Under the pieces are notes generated by a model. The model made no database searches. It saw only the letters and a program-made list of their open reading frames with translations, and was not told where the DNA came from. The translations under genes and the position numbers were made by a program. Below, piece after piece: positions 36,640 through 51,575 of a stretch of 64,000 bases of DNA. The stretch is taken from the NCBI RefSeq assembly GCF_027580225.2, contig NC_073356.2, forward strand, positions 3,906,001 through 3,970,000, given 5' to 3'. How positions within the stretch are numbered: the stretch's first letter is position 1; the number at the start of each line of letters is the position of its first letter. The stretch comes from Misgurnus anguillicaudatus (lineage: Eukaryota > Chordata > Actinopteri > Cypriniformes > Cobitidae).

Positions 36640-36718
36640 TATACATATTTATCAAATGTATATGTGTTCCTTGGGTTTAAACCCACGCTCTACCACTGAA
36701 CTATACAGGGGCACAGAT
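36640..36718 (-). repeat. tRNA-derived SINE head, truncated
   Basis: The minus strand reads TAGTTCAGTGGTAGAGC, a pol III A-box region, then GGGTTTAAACCC in B-box position and AAGGAACACATA. The spacing is too short for a real tRNA, so this is a deleted SINE head. Confidence 0.6.
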
Positions 36719-36858
36719 ATATTAACTTACATGACAAGTAGCCATGTAATAAACAGGATAATGTAAAGCCAGACAGTTTTATTTTTAAACTGGGCTCTTA
36801 TGACAACAAAAAAGCAAGCGAAACAATGGCAGAAAAATGTCAAAAGACTTGTTTAATT

Positions 36859-36864
36859 TTTATT
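36859..36864 (-). terminator. Polyadenylation signal candidate for ddah2
   Basis: AATAAA on the minus strand lies about 370 bases after the ddah2 stop. It falls beyond a tRNA-derived SINE remnant only if the UTR is short; no nearer hexamer was noticed. Confidence 0.3.
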
Positions 36865-37232
36865 GTGTTCATATTTATGTTTTCTGCAAAATACTTAAGA
36901 ATGGTTAGTAGTTTAGCAACTCTTTATACAGGAACAAATATAGCTGACTTGACATTATAAGATAGGGGACTTACAAACTTGTATTTGTGGTTTATGCTGA
37001 CCAGCTGTAAACTAGAAACAAGAAATGAAATCTCAGCACATTACATTCTTGAAAATATATTGTTATAAATGTATTATAATAATTTTAAACAGTCATTTTA
37101 TTAGGTGTTAATCATATATAACAACACATATCGCCGACCCTATGATCTCATATTGACTCCTTTGTACTGTAAGGTAAATATGTCATCTGTAAACAAGATA
37201 AATGAGAAAGTGATTACGCTGGACTTCTGGAT

Positions 37233-39883
<2,651 letters not shown>

Positions 39884-40091
39884 GACAATGGTGTATTAGA
39901 TTCGTTTTTATATGATGTGATTGTATGTGGGTGTGCGTTTACACGATGCAGCCAATCATAAACCAGCAAAAGATGAGAATTTAGGTCTGTGCAAAACACA
40001 CTGTGGAAGTTGTTAACAGCAAGAACTGTTGATTCAGCCAACCACTTTTGTCCTTCCAGAATCCCCTACAACATCTTTCCTTTAATAAGGC
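39884..40091 (-). other. ddah2: ddah2 5' UTR part of first coding exon
   Basis: On the minus strand, a pyrimidine tract ending in TTTTAG lies just upstream of 40091, so the exon with the ddah2 start codon likely begins there. A good donor (GAATG then GTGAGG) at 45906/45905 could end a non-coding first exon about 5.8 kb upstream. Both are inferred from splice signals only. Confidence 0.4.
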
Positions 40092-40699
40092 CTAAAACAG
40101 AGAGAGAGAGAGAAAATAAAATGAATTTAGAGAACAATATATTTTGTGAATAGTAATACGTTCATGTATCAGCCAATCCAATTAACATTTTTTTTCCAGA
40201 TGTTTCCTTTTTTGTAGGGAACAGCAAACATAAAGGCATTCCGGAACTTTAGGTTTATGCCAGCAGGACCTTTCTTTAATTCACACTGTGTTCTAACCTG
40301 ACGCGATGCGACACAGCTGACTGTGCCATAGTAGAGTAACGTTTGCTATTTTGGGATAGGATTTTGGTGAGCTAACAAAACTAGGGTCCAGACCACTACC
40401 ATCAGGTATATCTAGACAACTGGCAGGCATTTACAGGACAGGACAGGACAGGACGACTTCAGTACCGAATCAAACCATCTTTCCCTAACCCCAAGCTTCA
40501 GGTCAGTGTTGTTCAGATCCAGTTCAGTAGTTTTTGTACTTCCAGATCTCTCTTCTTTATAACTTTGTCCTTTACTTAAAGATGATCGTTAACACTTTAA
40601 CTTAAGCACAAGACAGACATGAGAGGAGAAAAATAGCAAACATGAGAAAAAATAACAGCAGAGTTTATTGAATCATGTCTTCTGACTGAGCATTGAGAC

Positions 40700-41059
40700 T
40701 AGGGATGCATATCAATTAATCACGATTAATCTATAGCAGAATAAAAGTTTTTGTTTACATCATATATGTGTGTGTACTGTGTATAATAACTTTGTATAGT
40801 TAAATGCACACACATGCATGTATATATTTAAGCAATGTTTACATATGTATATACATTTGTATATTTATGTATAATTTATATTATATATAAATATAAATAC
40901 TTAGTATATAAATATATTTTTTTCTTAAAATTATACATGCATGTGTGCATATTTATATATACATAATTATTATACACAGTTCACACACATATATGATGTA
41001 AACAAAAACCTTTATTCTGCTATAGATTAATCGCGATTAATTGATATCATGCATCCCTA
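40700..41059. mobile_element. Palindromic hAT MITE, family TAGGGATGCATATC, copy 2
   Basis: Same family as 3798-4154 and similar length, here flanked by the exact 8-bp duplication ATTGAGAC (40692-40699, 41060-41067). It lies in the long intron or upstream region of ddah2. A diverged partial copy without ends is present around 23060-23215 in ppt2 intron 3. Confidence 0.8.
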
Positions 41060-41127
41060 ATTGAGACTTCATCTGACTAAAAACAGATTTAACAGGTGTT
41101 AATTTAGACAGTCGACAGCAAAAACTA

Positions 41128-41620
41128 GGGATCGACCGATATGGATTTTTCAGTGCCAATGCCGATACCGTTTTTTGTTTCATCAACCTTAACCAATGAC
41201 CGATACAGGCTGCCAATTTTCTTGAGCCGATATTTGGAGCCGATACTGCTTTTGCTCACTCAATTTACATCATAAAAATTATGTTAAAAAATGGCATGTT
41301 GTTAAAAAGAGATGTTATTAGTTTGGACAGTTCTTACATTTATTTTAGTCTAGAACTAGTCTAATCCCTGTTCGGGAAACTGCCCCATAGAGAAATAGAA
41401 ATAAAAACCAGCTTTGTTCATCTATGATCAGCTGTTAGGCAGAGCTTTCGATGTTGTCATGAAAAGGTTGGTTGTTTTTAGTCACATGACCTGCAATCGC
41501 TTGCATCTTCCAGCACTCTGTCTGTAAATAATGCCGTAAAAAAATCGGCGAACACCGAAGCCATGTATCGGCCAATGCCGATACACATAAAACTTGCAAA
41601 TATCGGCCCGATAATCTTTA
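41128..41620. mobile_element. hAT-like fragment with TATCGGCC motifs
   Basis: Begins TAGGGATCGACCGATATGG and contains several TATCGGC repeats, like 6413-6851. A half copy of the ACTAGGCC family lies within. The right end is not defined. Confidence 0.45.
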
Positions 41621-41756
41621 ATCTGTCACATTGTGCTGCATTGTAACACAGCTAAATGCTATTTTTACATATGATCTGTTCTGACGTAAAACTACGTGAG
41701 TAGCCTAGAGTAGACTGTAAAATAGTGACTAAATTGGACCCAGTAACACCTCTGGG

Positions 41757-41993
41757 TGGTTTCCCGGACAGGGATTAGACTAGTCCTAGACTAAAATAAA
41801 TGTAAGAGCTGTCCAAAGTGAAAACAACTTGCACTGACATATCTTAAATACATCTGTGCCTTTTGTTTTGCCTCAAAATGCACACAAGTAATGTTTTAAG
41901 GAAGGCATGTTTGTTAAAACTACTTATATTTCCTAATTAAACTAAGGCCTGGTCCTGGTTTAAGCTAATCTCTGTCTGGGAAACTGCCCCTTG
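41757..41993. mobile_element. Palindromic MITE, ACTAGGCCTTAG family, best complete copy
   Basis: Left end GGTTTCCCGGACAGGGATTAG matches the complement of the right end CTAATCTCTGTCTGGGAAAC. Internal TTAAGTAG and TTTTGTCTCAA-like blocks are shared with the other copies. Target duplication is not clear. Confidence 0.55.
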
Positions 41994-43055
41994 TGTTTTA
42001 ATCCAACCAGCTGTTCCTTTAACTGCTGCTAAAATGGAGGTGCGTTGAGCGCTTGCAACAATAAATTAAGACATTTTAAATAGCAAAATAAAAATTTAAA
42101 TGGGAATCATGAAAAAAACACTGACGGTCAGTATTGTTGATTCTGTGGCAGGCTGCCACAAATAAATCAATGTATGGAAAAAAACACTGCGGGTTGATTT
42201 ATACCTCTCGCGATGCTCACAACCTTAAGAATCAGCTGTACTAATGATGTTACGCAGACCGATATGCACTTTGCTTATGCAGAATGATATAGCATTGTCC
42301 AGAACTATGTTCAGGTAGCGTAAAAGCTAGAGGGGCAGATTCAAATCTGCCCATATGGCCCTCAGTTAGGGCACGCTGCATTTTCATATTCCAAATTTAC
42401 ATGTAAAAATGTGGGGAGCTGTGGAGCTCGATCGTTATAGATACAGTCCAACAGACCAACCGAGCCCTGCGCTCAATTTTCAAACATATTCATCTCACTT
42501 CACAACTTATGTAGAGTTCAGACTGCACGATTTTAGCCATGATTTTGATTCGCCGACAGGTTTTGAGAAATCGCTGATAAATGCCTGAAATCACAGGCAA
42601 ATCGATGCTTGTGCACGCGAGTCACAATCACACAATGTGAATTATCAAGATCTGAAAGAATCGCCGACGAGTCGTCGCCGACACCTGTGAGATATTTGGC
42701 ATGCTAAATATCTGGACCTGTCGACGATTCAAAATCACGCCGTGTAAAATGTGTTTTGACTGAAAATAAAATCAGCGATGACCTACAGCCAATGAGAGAG
42801 CAACATACAGGACAGCTGGAAGTTCGGGGAGGAGTCTCTCTCCAAACATTTCCTCCTTCATAATCTTTATTTCTTCTTCTTCTTTCGGCTGCAATTGCAA
42901 ATGAGCACACCATCACTTTGTATGAAAACCTTTGTCGCCAATCCATCATGCAGTCTGAAACAGCAGCTACTAAAGGCTACCCCAGATAGTAAGCAGTGTG
43001 AAAACATCTGTGACCCAACTAGTTTGAAAATCATGCAGTCTGAACTCGGCATTAA

Positions 43056-43734
43056 AGGTATAGCAGAAGAATTCCCTGAATTTTTAAGAGAAGCTCCCCC
43101 TCCACTTTTTTTCTTTTTTTAAAAATGCACATGCGCAACACTCCACCTGCTCCCGAGAGGGAACGCCTGTTAACGTGTGCACAAGAGAGCATGAACGAGC
43201 CTAGTTCTTCTCTTCGCTCTGTTTACAAGTTGCTGCTGGCATGGCTCACACATTAAGATGTTTACTGTGTCTGTGCGGTTCGTGACTTGTGCCAGGGCTT
43301 ACATCAACTTTTATTAACAGTGATTTTAAATGGATTTCCCCAAATAGCATGACAAACTTTACCTGTCGAGTAGAAACTTCGCGCTGAAGCATCAGTGGGA
43401 AGCCCCACCTGTGTGAAATATTCTCCCAAAAACACTCTTGTCTTGTTTCTTTCTTCAGAGGCCCTTCTCTTCTTGTCAAACAAATCGTAGACACCTTTTC
43501 TCTTGCGACCCTCAGACATTTTGAAAAAATACGGTGAGAATGCGAGCTTCAATGAATGGCTGAAAAAATAAGTCCATCACACATATACACCTGAAAGTGC
43601 ACATGCGCAGAAAGCAAACCTAGGGACGAGCACGTACGACGGCCTTACGTAAACATATCATCAGAATGATTGACAACTAGGGAACCAATAGTCTTGATGA
43701 TCCACCCAGAAAAAGAAAATCTTCCGCTATGCCT
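43056..43734 (-). mobile_element. TTAA-flanked element with orphan basic ORF
   Basis: Ends AGGTATAGCAGAAGA and TCTTCCGCTATGCCT are inverted and TTAA flanks both (43052-43055, 43735-43738), as in Kolobok or piggyBac-like elements. A minus-strand frame (43552-43304) includes MSEGRKRKGVYDLFDKKRRA. No known transposase domain was recognised in it. Confidence 0.6.
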
Positions 43735-43991
43735 TTAAAATAACCTAGAAAATATTTTTTGAAAAAATTATACACATTTATGAGTTAAAAATTTAGATTT
43801 GATAAAGTTTATGTAGAGTTCTATATTTTCAAGTGGATTTATATTCGCCATACAGGCAAGCCGTGCCTGATCACAGCTGGTCTTCTCACATAACATTCAC
43901 AATAAGCAGCTGCTTCTTTTTTGTGGGTTTAATGGCCAAGCTGCTTCTACAACGGAAGAGCTGTTGCATTGCTACTGTGGGTTATACGTAG

Positions 43992-44170
43992 GGCTGGGTA
44001 TACGATACGATATGTATCACGATGCATGTGTCATGATACGATACAACATGTTCCATGTTGCAATAAATTGCAATGCTTTTTCTTTTTTTATCAAAAATGT
44101 AAAAAATAGAGCTGATTTTTTTCCTTCTTTTTAAAGCCAAAGTGCATCCACACGAAAGCTGCAGGTGTTT
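43992..44170. mobile_element. hAT left-end fragment (TAGGGCTGGGTAT family)
   Basis: Begins TAGGGCTGGGTATACGATAC and continues with ATCAAAAATGTAAAAAATAG, like the element at 5338-5757. The right end is missing. Confidence 0.55.
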
Positions 44171-45905
44171 TTACATTTTAGTTACACGCATGGATACCTC
44201 TATGAACTCTATCCTAGACTATGTTCATAATATAGCTTAGAATGGAGTATAACTTTATTACATGAATTAAATAAGAAATAAGTAAGGAATAATTGACAAT
44301 GGGACATTGAATTATTTGAAAATAATTAGTCAATTATTCCTCTCTATCCACGTTTACCACAGACTCGAAGAGATTGCTCTGTTGGTTATTTTAAGACATT
44401 TGACAGGTTAGGTGTGTGGTTTACAGAAAAATAATCAACACACATGGAAAATTTTTCAACCAATCAGAATAAAGCATTCAACAGACCCGCGGTATAACTC
44501 CATAACTTCATCCTAAACTATATTTAAACACTGCCATGCTTTGTTGTTTTTTGCTTTTCTTTTTTTATTTCATTTAAAGCTGTTTTGGTAGGATGAATAA
44601 TTGTGCGTTATATAAATGAAAAAAGTACAACCTTCGTACCGTTGAGATCTGCAACACAAATGTAAACCACGGGCACATTTTTACTGATGACGATGATGTG
44701 TTTAAATCTGATCTGCTTCAATCATGATCTCTAAATCAGTCTTAAACTCTTACAGACATTACAACATTTTGATTTAATCGTCATAATCCTGTTGTTCAGA
44801 CTCCTCCCTCGCTTCATCACACAACACAACTCATCTCCAGTGTGACACAAATCCTCACAACACAATGATTTAACACACTGTTGATTTAAAGGTCTCTGGT
44901 CTTGAAGTGAAGGCATGTCTATGTAGGTTAACATATCGAAATGATTTCCTAAAACAAACATACAGTATAGCGATAAAAATGAGGAGATCGTCATCTTGGA
45001 CATATCTTCACCCTGACAACAATTAACCATGTTTTTTAAACTTGGTTTTTGGATGTATTTATTACTATTAGCAAAACCATGGTTTAACTACACTAACTAT
45101 GGTTTTTGAAAACCATTCTTGTCAAAACCCTGGGTTATTTTGTGGTTACTTTGGTTATACCACAGTAACCATGTTCTTTTGGTATTAATTGTAGTAAATT
45201 CGTGGTTAATTTTCGTTAGGGCAAACGACAGATATAAAATGTTTTTTATATTATATAAAAATACAAATGACATTTTCCAGTAAAAAGTGCGACACCTTTA
45301 ACAATGAAACTGTGCTAATAAGGTTTCTTGTAAGGGTGGGACACGCGGCCATACTGGAGTCGACATTTATTTACTTTAGGATCATTTTTCTACTCCAAAC
45401 AATCTACAACTCCAAACAAAACATCAATGAAAACTCTCGATTTATAAAAGGCCTTTAGCTTTTACAAGTTTACCAAACTTCACACATAAAACATTCATGA
45501 AAACATGTGACGATGGATTTAGTCTAACACCAACACGTCTGATTTACCACGGTAAACGGTTTAAATACTTTCAATATATTAAACTTGCAGGTAGCGACTA
45601 GTAACGACACAAATATCATCTAGAGATTTCTGGGGATTATAGTTTGTGGTCTTTTTAAGCGCATATTTAACAACGCATCGGTTCTCAAAAACAAACCGCT
45701 AAACAGTTAACCAACTAATCTATGTACATAATAACTCAACACGATTTAACTATGAAATATCGATGAAATAAAAAACAGATGAGTAAATGAATTGACTAAG
45801 TTATATCGACTCTTCTGTGTAAAGAAGTGTTATTAAATCATATAGCACGAGCTGATGTTCACGCCCTGTTGAAATAAAGAAGCAAATATAAACGCCCTAC
45901 CTCAC
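44171..45905. other. Upstream ddah2 region, no coding feature
   Basis: AT-rich sequence with no recognised protein. A direct AACCATGGTTT-type motif recurs around 45040-45180. It would be part of the first ddah2 intron if the exon ending at 45906 is real. Confidence 0.35.
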
Positions 45906-46160
45906 CATTCGTGTTCAATGACTTTTACTTCACTTTTAGCTCTTCATTCGGCTGTTTTCTTCTTTTATTGTCCATAAACAATCACTTCACCGTTATTCCG
46001 CACTAGTAAATCTGTCTGTGCCCACAGTCCTGATAAAAACACACACGCGTCCACTGTGAGTCTAATGAAGAGAGTTGAAGCATCGACTCTCATCCACATC
46101 TGAATCTTTTTCAGGCTGTTTGTTTTTTACTCACTCGTCTTGCTCTCACTGCCACACCTC

Positions 46161-46162
<2 letters not shown>

Positions 46163-46215
<53 letters not shown>
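46163..46215 (+). repeat. (CT)n microsatellite
   Basis: Perfect CT run near the possible ddah2 upstream exon. Confidence 0.95.
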
Positions 46216-46219
<4 letters not shown>

Positions 46220-46464
46220 TAATTCAATTTAACAGAACTATATATAAAGAATTATGTAAGAGACGTATACAATAACACGAACATTAAGGTGGAATTAAGC
46301 TAAGATGCTGGGTGACGGATGGAGTACTACTGCAAATAAAGTAAAATAAAATAAAATCAGAGGACATTTACATTATAAAATATACTTTGAAATATAAACA
46401 TTTAAAGTATACAAATGTACATTTACGCAGGCACATGAGAGGTAAAATAAAAGTACAATACAAG

Positions 46465-46690
46465 ATCAGGGCTGTAGATTATTTCTGAGGGTGTGTACCT
46501 TATAAATTAATTTAGCAGCAGCTCATGGGTCTCTGTCTTCCTCCAGTAACATCTTCATTTGATCTGAAGAGCTGTGAAACTCTGCTATGAGCTTTGAGAT
46601 TTTGTCATGTTTTTCTCTAAGCTCTTTATATTTACCACAATAAAGTAGAAAGTGTGTTTCTGTCTCCATCTCACAATGAACACAGATGAT
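46465..46690 (-). mobile_element. Non-LTR retrotransposon C-terminal zinc-knuckle fragment
   Basis: The minus strand encodes CVHCEMETETHFLLYC followed by KYKELREKHDKI, a CCHC-like end typical of L1/Tx1-type ORF2 proteins. A stop follows at the EEDRDP position. Confidence 0.55.
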
Positions 46691-46938
46691 GGAAATTTTT
46701 AAAAACCCGTCAAAGTGTGCGACAAATGACCTCCTCCGCCGCTGCTGTAGTTGTCGCTGTCCAGTTGTCTGTCATATATGGCCAGTTAGCGGGAGTGAGA
46801 AAATGGCAGAAAATGTAAAAACACCTGCAGCTTTCAAAGCCGACGTGTGGAAGCATCTTGGCTTAAAAAAAGTTCTATTTTTTACATTTTTGATAAAAAA
46901 AAGATAAAGAATTGCAATGTATCGTGATACCCAGCCCT
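46690..46938 (+). mobile_element. hAT right-end fragment with transposase N terminus
   Basis: Contains the frame MAENVKTPAAFKADVWKHLG (start 46803), similar to the N terminus of ZBED/hAT transposases, and ends with ATACCCAGCCCTA. The flanks do not match those of the left-end fragment at 43992, so the two are probably separate copies. Confidence 0.6.
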
Positions 46939-47949
46939 AGCCTATATGTGCCCTCGCGAGGATGCGCATAAATATTATTCTGCATGCATACTCGCACATC
47001 TCTCGTTCGTGCGCGCTTTATCTGTACCTTAGAATTGGGTCTGAATAAATGTAAAATACTTTTCAAACAACTTGTGGCCAGTAGGGGGCCCCCCAAGCCC
47101 GCAGGGCCCCACGCAATTGAGTGGTTGGCGTGGTGGGTAAACACGCCACTTACCGGGCTTTTCCTAGTCCCATACTAAAATGCATAATTGAGTTTAAAAA
47201 CATCTTGCCATAACATATCTTAAAATATTTCAGTGCAATTGTTTTGTCTCAAGATTCACACCAGTAAAAACTACTTTAAGGTGCAGCGTGTAACATTTAG
47301 AAGGACAGAAATGCTATATTAAACACATAACTATATTATCAGTGGTGTATAAAGACCTTACATAATGTACTGTTATGTGTTTATTACCTAAGAATAAGAC
47401 GTTTTTATCTACGTACACCGTGGGTCCACTTACATGGAAGTCGCCAATTTGTGCTGTCATGTTTCTACAGTAGCCCTAAACAGACAAACTGCTCTACAGA
47501 GCGCATTTCGTCACTACTGTGTTTTGTCTTAAACAACAACATGTTTGTCCTGTGGCAGCTACCGTAGCTTCTCTATGCGTTTCAGTAGCCGTTTCTCAAT
47601 GTCAAGGAAGTTTCAAAAAGGAAGAGTCCTTCGTTCGAGAAATATCCCATATACAGGAAAGGATGTATCCTTCGCGCTCTTCACGCGCTGAAATCACCCA
47701 CAATCCTATGCGCACAGCACCAAAAGCACACCTTGCAATCACGCAATGACGTGCACTTGCTAGCCTGTTCCATTTAACGTGTTCTCATGCTTAAGAGGAG
47801 CCTCGCATATAGCCTCTGAAGGAAGTGACTTGTAAGGACTAGTCCTGCCAAGGAAGTATCCTGACATTGAAAAAACGGCTAGTGAATGGTGGACTGAGCT
47901 GTTGGTTGCAATTCACAATCTTACTGCTAGATGCCGCTATGCCTAGTCC

Positions 47950-48357
47950 TGTGCTGCGTCTGAAACTGCCTACTTCCATACTATATAGTAGGGAAAAGCA
48001 GTAGGCATGGCGAGTAGTGTGTCCGAATACCTAGTATTCCAAAAACAGTATGCGAAAGTACCCTGATGACCTACTACTTCCGGCTAGATTTTGCAGCGTG
48101 CATACGATGGACACTTCACTATCACATGATGCTCCAGGAGCGGAGTTATGCAACAAAGACGAAAGGGTGAAAGCGGCAATGCGGCCATTTTCGCGCTGGT
48201 ATGACATGACATGATGATGATGTATGTCACATGATGAATCAACATGGTGGATGTAGTACGTCCGAATCGCATTCATACTACCAGGATTCATATACAGTAC
48301 TGTTTTGACGGCATTTCATTCAGTACCTACTGTACATTATGCGTTTTCGGACGCAGC
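47950..48357. mobile_element. MITE-like repeat with CTGCGTC/GACGCAG ends
   Basis: The left GCTGCGTCTGAAACTGCC and right TTCGGACGCAGC are approximate inverted ends, with GTATGCGAAAGT and CATACTA blocks inside. It lies upstream of the Ly6 gene. Confidence 0.5.
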
Positions 48358-48763
48358 CCTGGTTTAACCTAAACCACGACTCTAAGAGTTTTTTTTGGAT
48401 GTGTATCATTAGTGTATTAATATTTCCTCCCATGCCAGATTGTTATATCTGCACTAAACTCTGGCATAGTCCTGCAGCTGTTCACTAATCCACTCCTTTA
48501 AAATGTGGATTATAGTTTGTCCTGTACACTGTCCTATATAACATTTTTACACACATATACTTAACAAAGATGACATTCTCAGTCTGAAAGAAGAAGATTT
48601 AAAGAATTCACACGACCTCTCCGCGACCTCTGTTCAACATTATATACTGTCCCTGATCATGACACAATACAATATTATAACAAGAGGAGGATGGGAGGTG
48701 AGATTTAAACAGACAGAGAGAGAAAGAGAGATTTACACACAGAGACAGACAGACACACACACT

Positions 48764-48766
<3 letters not shown>

Positions 48767-48829
<63 letters not shown>
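48767..48829 (+). repeat. (GA)n microsatellite
   Basis: Perfect GA run about 370-430 bases before the Ly6 start codon. Confidence 0.95.
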
Positions 48830-48834
<5 letters not shown>

Positions 48835-48953
48835 GACAGACAGGATTACAGAAGAGACCATCTGTTCGTTCGTCTTTTCTTAATAATTAAATAAATAAAT
48901 ACGCATTATGTAGTACTCTGCCAGTTATTAGTAGGTGCACAGTGGGTCACACG

Positions 48954-49062
<109 letters not shown>

Positions 49063-49846
49063 GATTACTCTGTGACTCCTATTATAAAATATTTAATGCC
49101 AGGAATTAGGAACAACGAACTGTTGTGGTGAAGAATAAGACAAATCTGACCACTGACTTCCAGAAGACAAAAGTGATTGAGTGAGAGACGCTGCACCATG
49201 ATGAAGTTAGTCCTCATCCTCCTCTGCTTTCTGCCTTTAGCAGGTAAGATAGATATTAAATCTTTAGTCGAGCAAAGAATGTCAGTTTAGGTTATCATCA
49301 GTGCGGCTGATATTTGCCCTAGATCTGGCTTGGTTTTGGTTGGCTGAAGAGTGAAAAAACAACCAAAGAGTACCCAGTTTGAAACAGCAGACACTTTTTA
49401 AAACCTATTTATATCAAACCTCTTGAGTTTGTAGGTCTCCCCTCGTACATCAATATGTAAATTCATTATCATATCTGATTACATGTTGGTCTGAACTTGT
49501 GAATTGATTATTTTATTTCAGAATTGATGCATCAAATTTTAACACTCAATCCCTATCACTCGACCAGCACAGATTTCTAATCTTAAAAGTGGACATTTCG
49601 CTTAATTTATGCTTACACACAAATATTTGGTGTCCCCAGAGTATGTATGTGAAGTTCTATCTCAAAATACCATATAGATAATTTATTATAGCATGTTAAA
49701 ATTGACACTTTGTAAATGTGCTGTTTTTGGGTGTGTCCTTTTAAATGCAAATGAGCCGATGTCTGCACTAAATGGCAGTGCCGTGAATGGATAGTGCAGA
49801 TTAAGGGGCTGTATTATCCCCTTATGACATCACAAGCAGGGGCGGA

Positions 49847-51575
49847 GCCAGACATTGTAGACATTGGGGGCTTAGCCCAAATCTAGGGGTTTCAAAGAAT
49901 GGTCCCCTGCTAATATTTTTTCTCCATTTACGGCAGCTAACAGTTTTTTACAGACGCTAGGACACATTTCTCAATGCTTAGGTCACTAAAACTCTTTTTG
50001 CAATTTGCTACATTTCAACAGTAATATTTTAATGAAATATATCTTAAAATTAAATGCTATTAAAACAATTGGCCAAATGGAGAAGACAGAGTAGATTAGC
50101 ATTACTATTGTATTTGTATCAGTGGATTGTGTGTATACAATTGTTGTATTTTGGAATTACAAATAATTAAAAATCAACTACATAAAATATTGACGAATTC
50201 TGCATCGTGTCTGATTCATTCCAGTACCATATATTGCAGTGAATTATAAACAGAGTTGTGTCCTTGTTTTACACAAGAAAACATTGTGTAATGCTACATG
50301 TTGTTAGTGTTTTTTAGGTCATTGTTTTGTGGGTGACAAAGTGTGTTTGTCAGCTGTCAACCTTTGCTAGTGTTCTGGAAGAATGAGTTGATTTGAGGCC
50401 TGAATAAAGTGTTTTGGTAGTTGTAGTGCATTTTGAATGTGAAATGAACTGCTATGAGAACTGTGTGAAGAGTTTTGCAAAAGTGACCTAAGTTTTGAGA
50501 AATGTGTCCTAGCGTCAGTAAAAAAACTGTAATAAAGTAAAAAAGTACTATTTTTTTATCTTATCTCATCCTATTTTTGGATAAGAGAAGTTAAAGTGTC
50601 ATTGTCATTTGTTATGTTACAGTTTCGAAATGACAATACAGAGAACACAGCAAGGTTCTCTGTATTGTCATTTTAAAACTGTAACATAACAAATTTTGAC
50701 AATGACACTTTAACTTTTCTTATCCAAAAATAGGCAAAATATGTTTGCTGTAGGCTAATCCAGTAACTATAAAGCTACATAAGGAAGAATAACAATTTTG
50801 ACTTCACTTGAGAAAGTTCTCAACTGCTTATGGAAGCGTCCTCTCTCTCTCTCTCTCTCTGTCTTTCTTTGCTCTCTCTCCACCCTCCTCTCTCCCTATT
50901 TGCACTGACAATTATCACACATAAGGATATTTTAATGTAAGAGATTGTAGATTCACGTTTTATATCTGTCTATCAATGTATTTCTGACGTGAAATCATTG
51001 TGAATTTCAGAGAAATGCATATAGACAAAACATAACCTGCTTAAGTAACTATTATCACCTTCTTACTTTTGACGTCTTAAAAAAATAAATCGTATGTCCA
51101 TCTATAAAAAAAAATGGATATGTGCAATAAGCAAGTTTTTTTGCAAAGTTTTAATTCACTGTGATTAAATGTACTTTAAATATAACGTTACCAACGACAG
51201 TGTGCAGCAGAGCAGTCAGACTAACGTTAGATCAGAGCGCTAACATTAGCCGTTAGCCATGCAGATAATATATAAGTTGACGCTACTTAACAGTATTTAC
51301 ATCACATAACTATAAATATACACTTACAGTAATAACGGAGGCACTGTAATAATAGAGACACTTTAAAAATGCGTTCACTGTGGGGAGATTCAGCATATTC
51401 ATTTGCCTTCAACTTGCATCTCTCATTCATTTTCGGTTGAGTGGGGGACCGAAGAGTTTAAAGCTGAATGCCGCCACCTAGTGTACTGGATGAATTAATT
51501 TTACAGATCTGAAAAGATTCGGGGCAAAACATTAGGGGCTTGAGCCCTAGAAGCCACCCCCTCGCTCCGCCCATG
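49847..51575. mobile_element. Large composite element in Ly6 intron 1
   Basis: Ends CAGGGGCGGAGC and GCTCCGCCCATG are inverted. An inner pair, ACGCTAGGACACATTTCTCAA (about 49952) and its complement (about 50515), marks a nested element. Next to it is a long hairpin at 50570-50734. No transposase was recognised. Confidence 0.55.
50570..50734. repeat. Near-perfect long hairpin
   Basis: Left arm 50570-50646 and right arm 50655-50734 are almost perfect complements, separated by an 8-base loop. Arms share GTTAAAGTGTCATTGTCA and ACAATACAGAGAAC with their complements. Confidence 0.85.

Noticed and set aside
36640..36718. Possible tRNA gene
   Set aside because: A and B box distance is far too short and no cloverleaf forms; it is a SINE head remnant.
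43992..46938. One large autonomous hAT between the TAGGGCTGGG and CCCAGCCCTA ends
   Set aside because: Flanking 8-bp sequences do not match and the interior holds a LINE piece and no transposase core; two separate fragments are simpler.
48659..48883. 74-codon frame over the GA repeat
   Set aside because: Coding potential is only that of the GA/CA low-complexity run.
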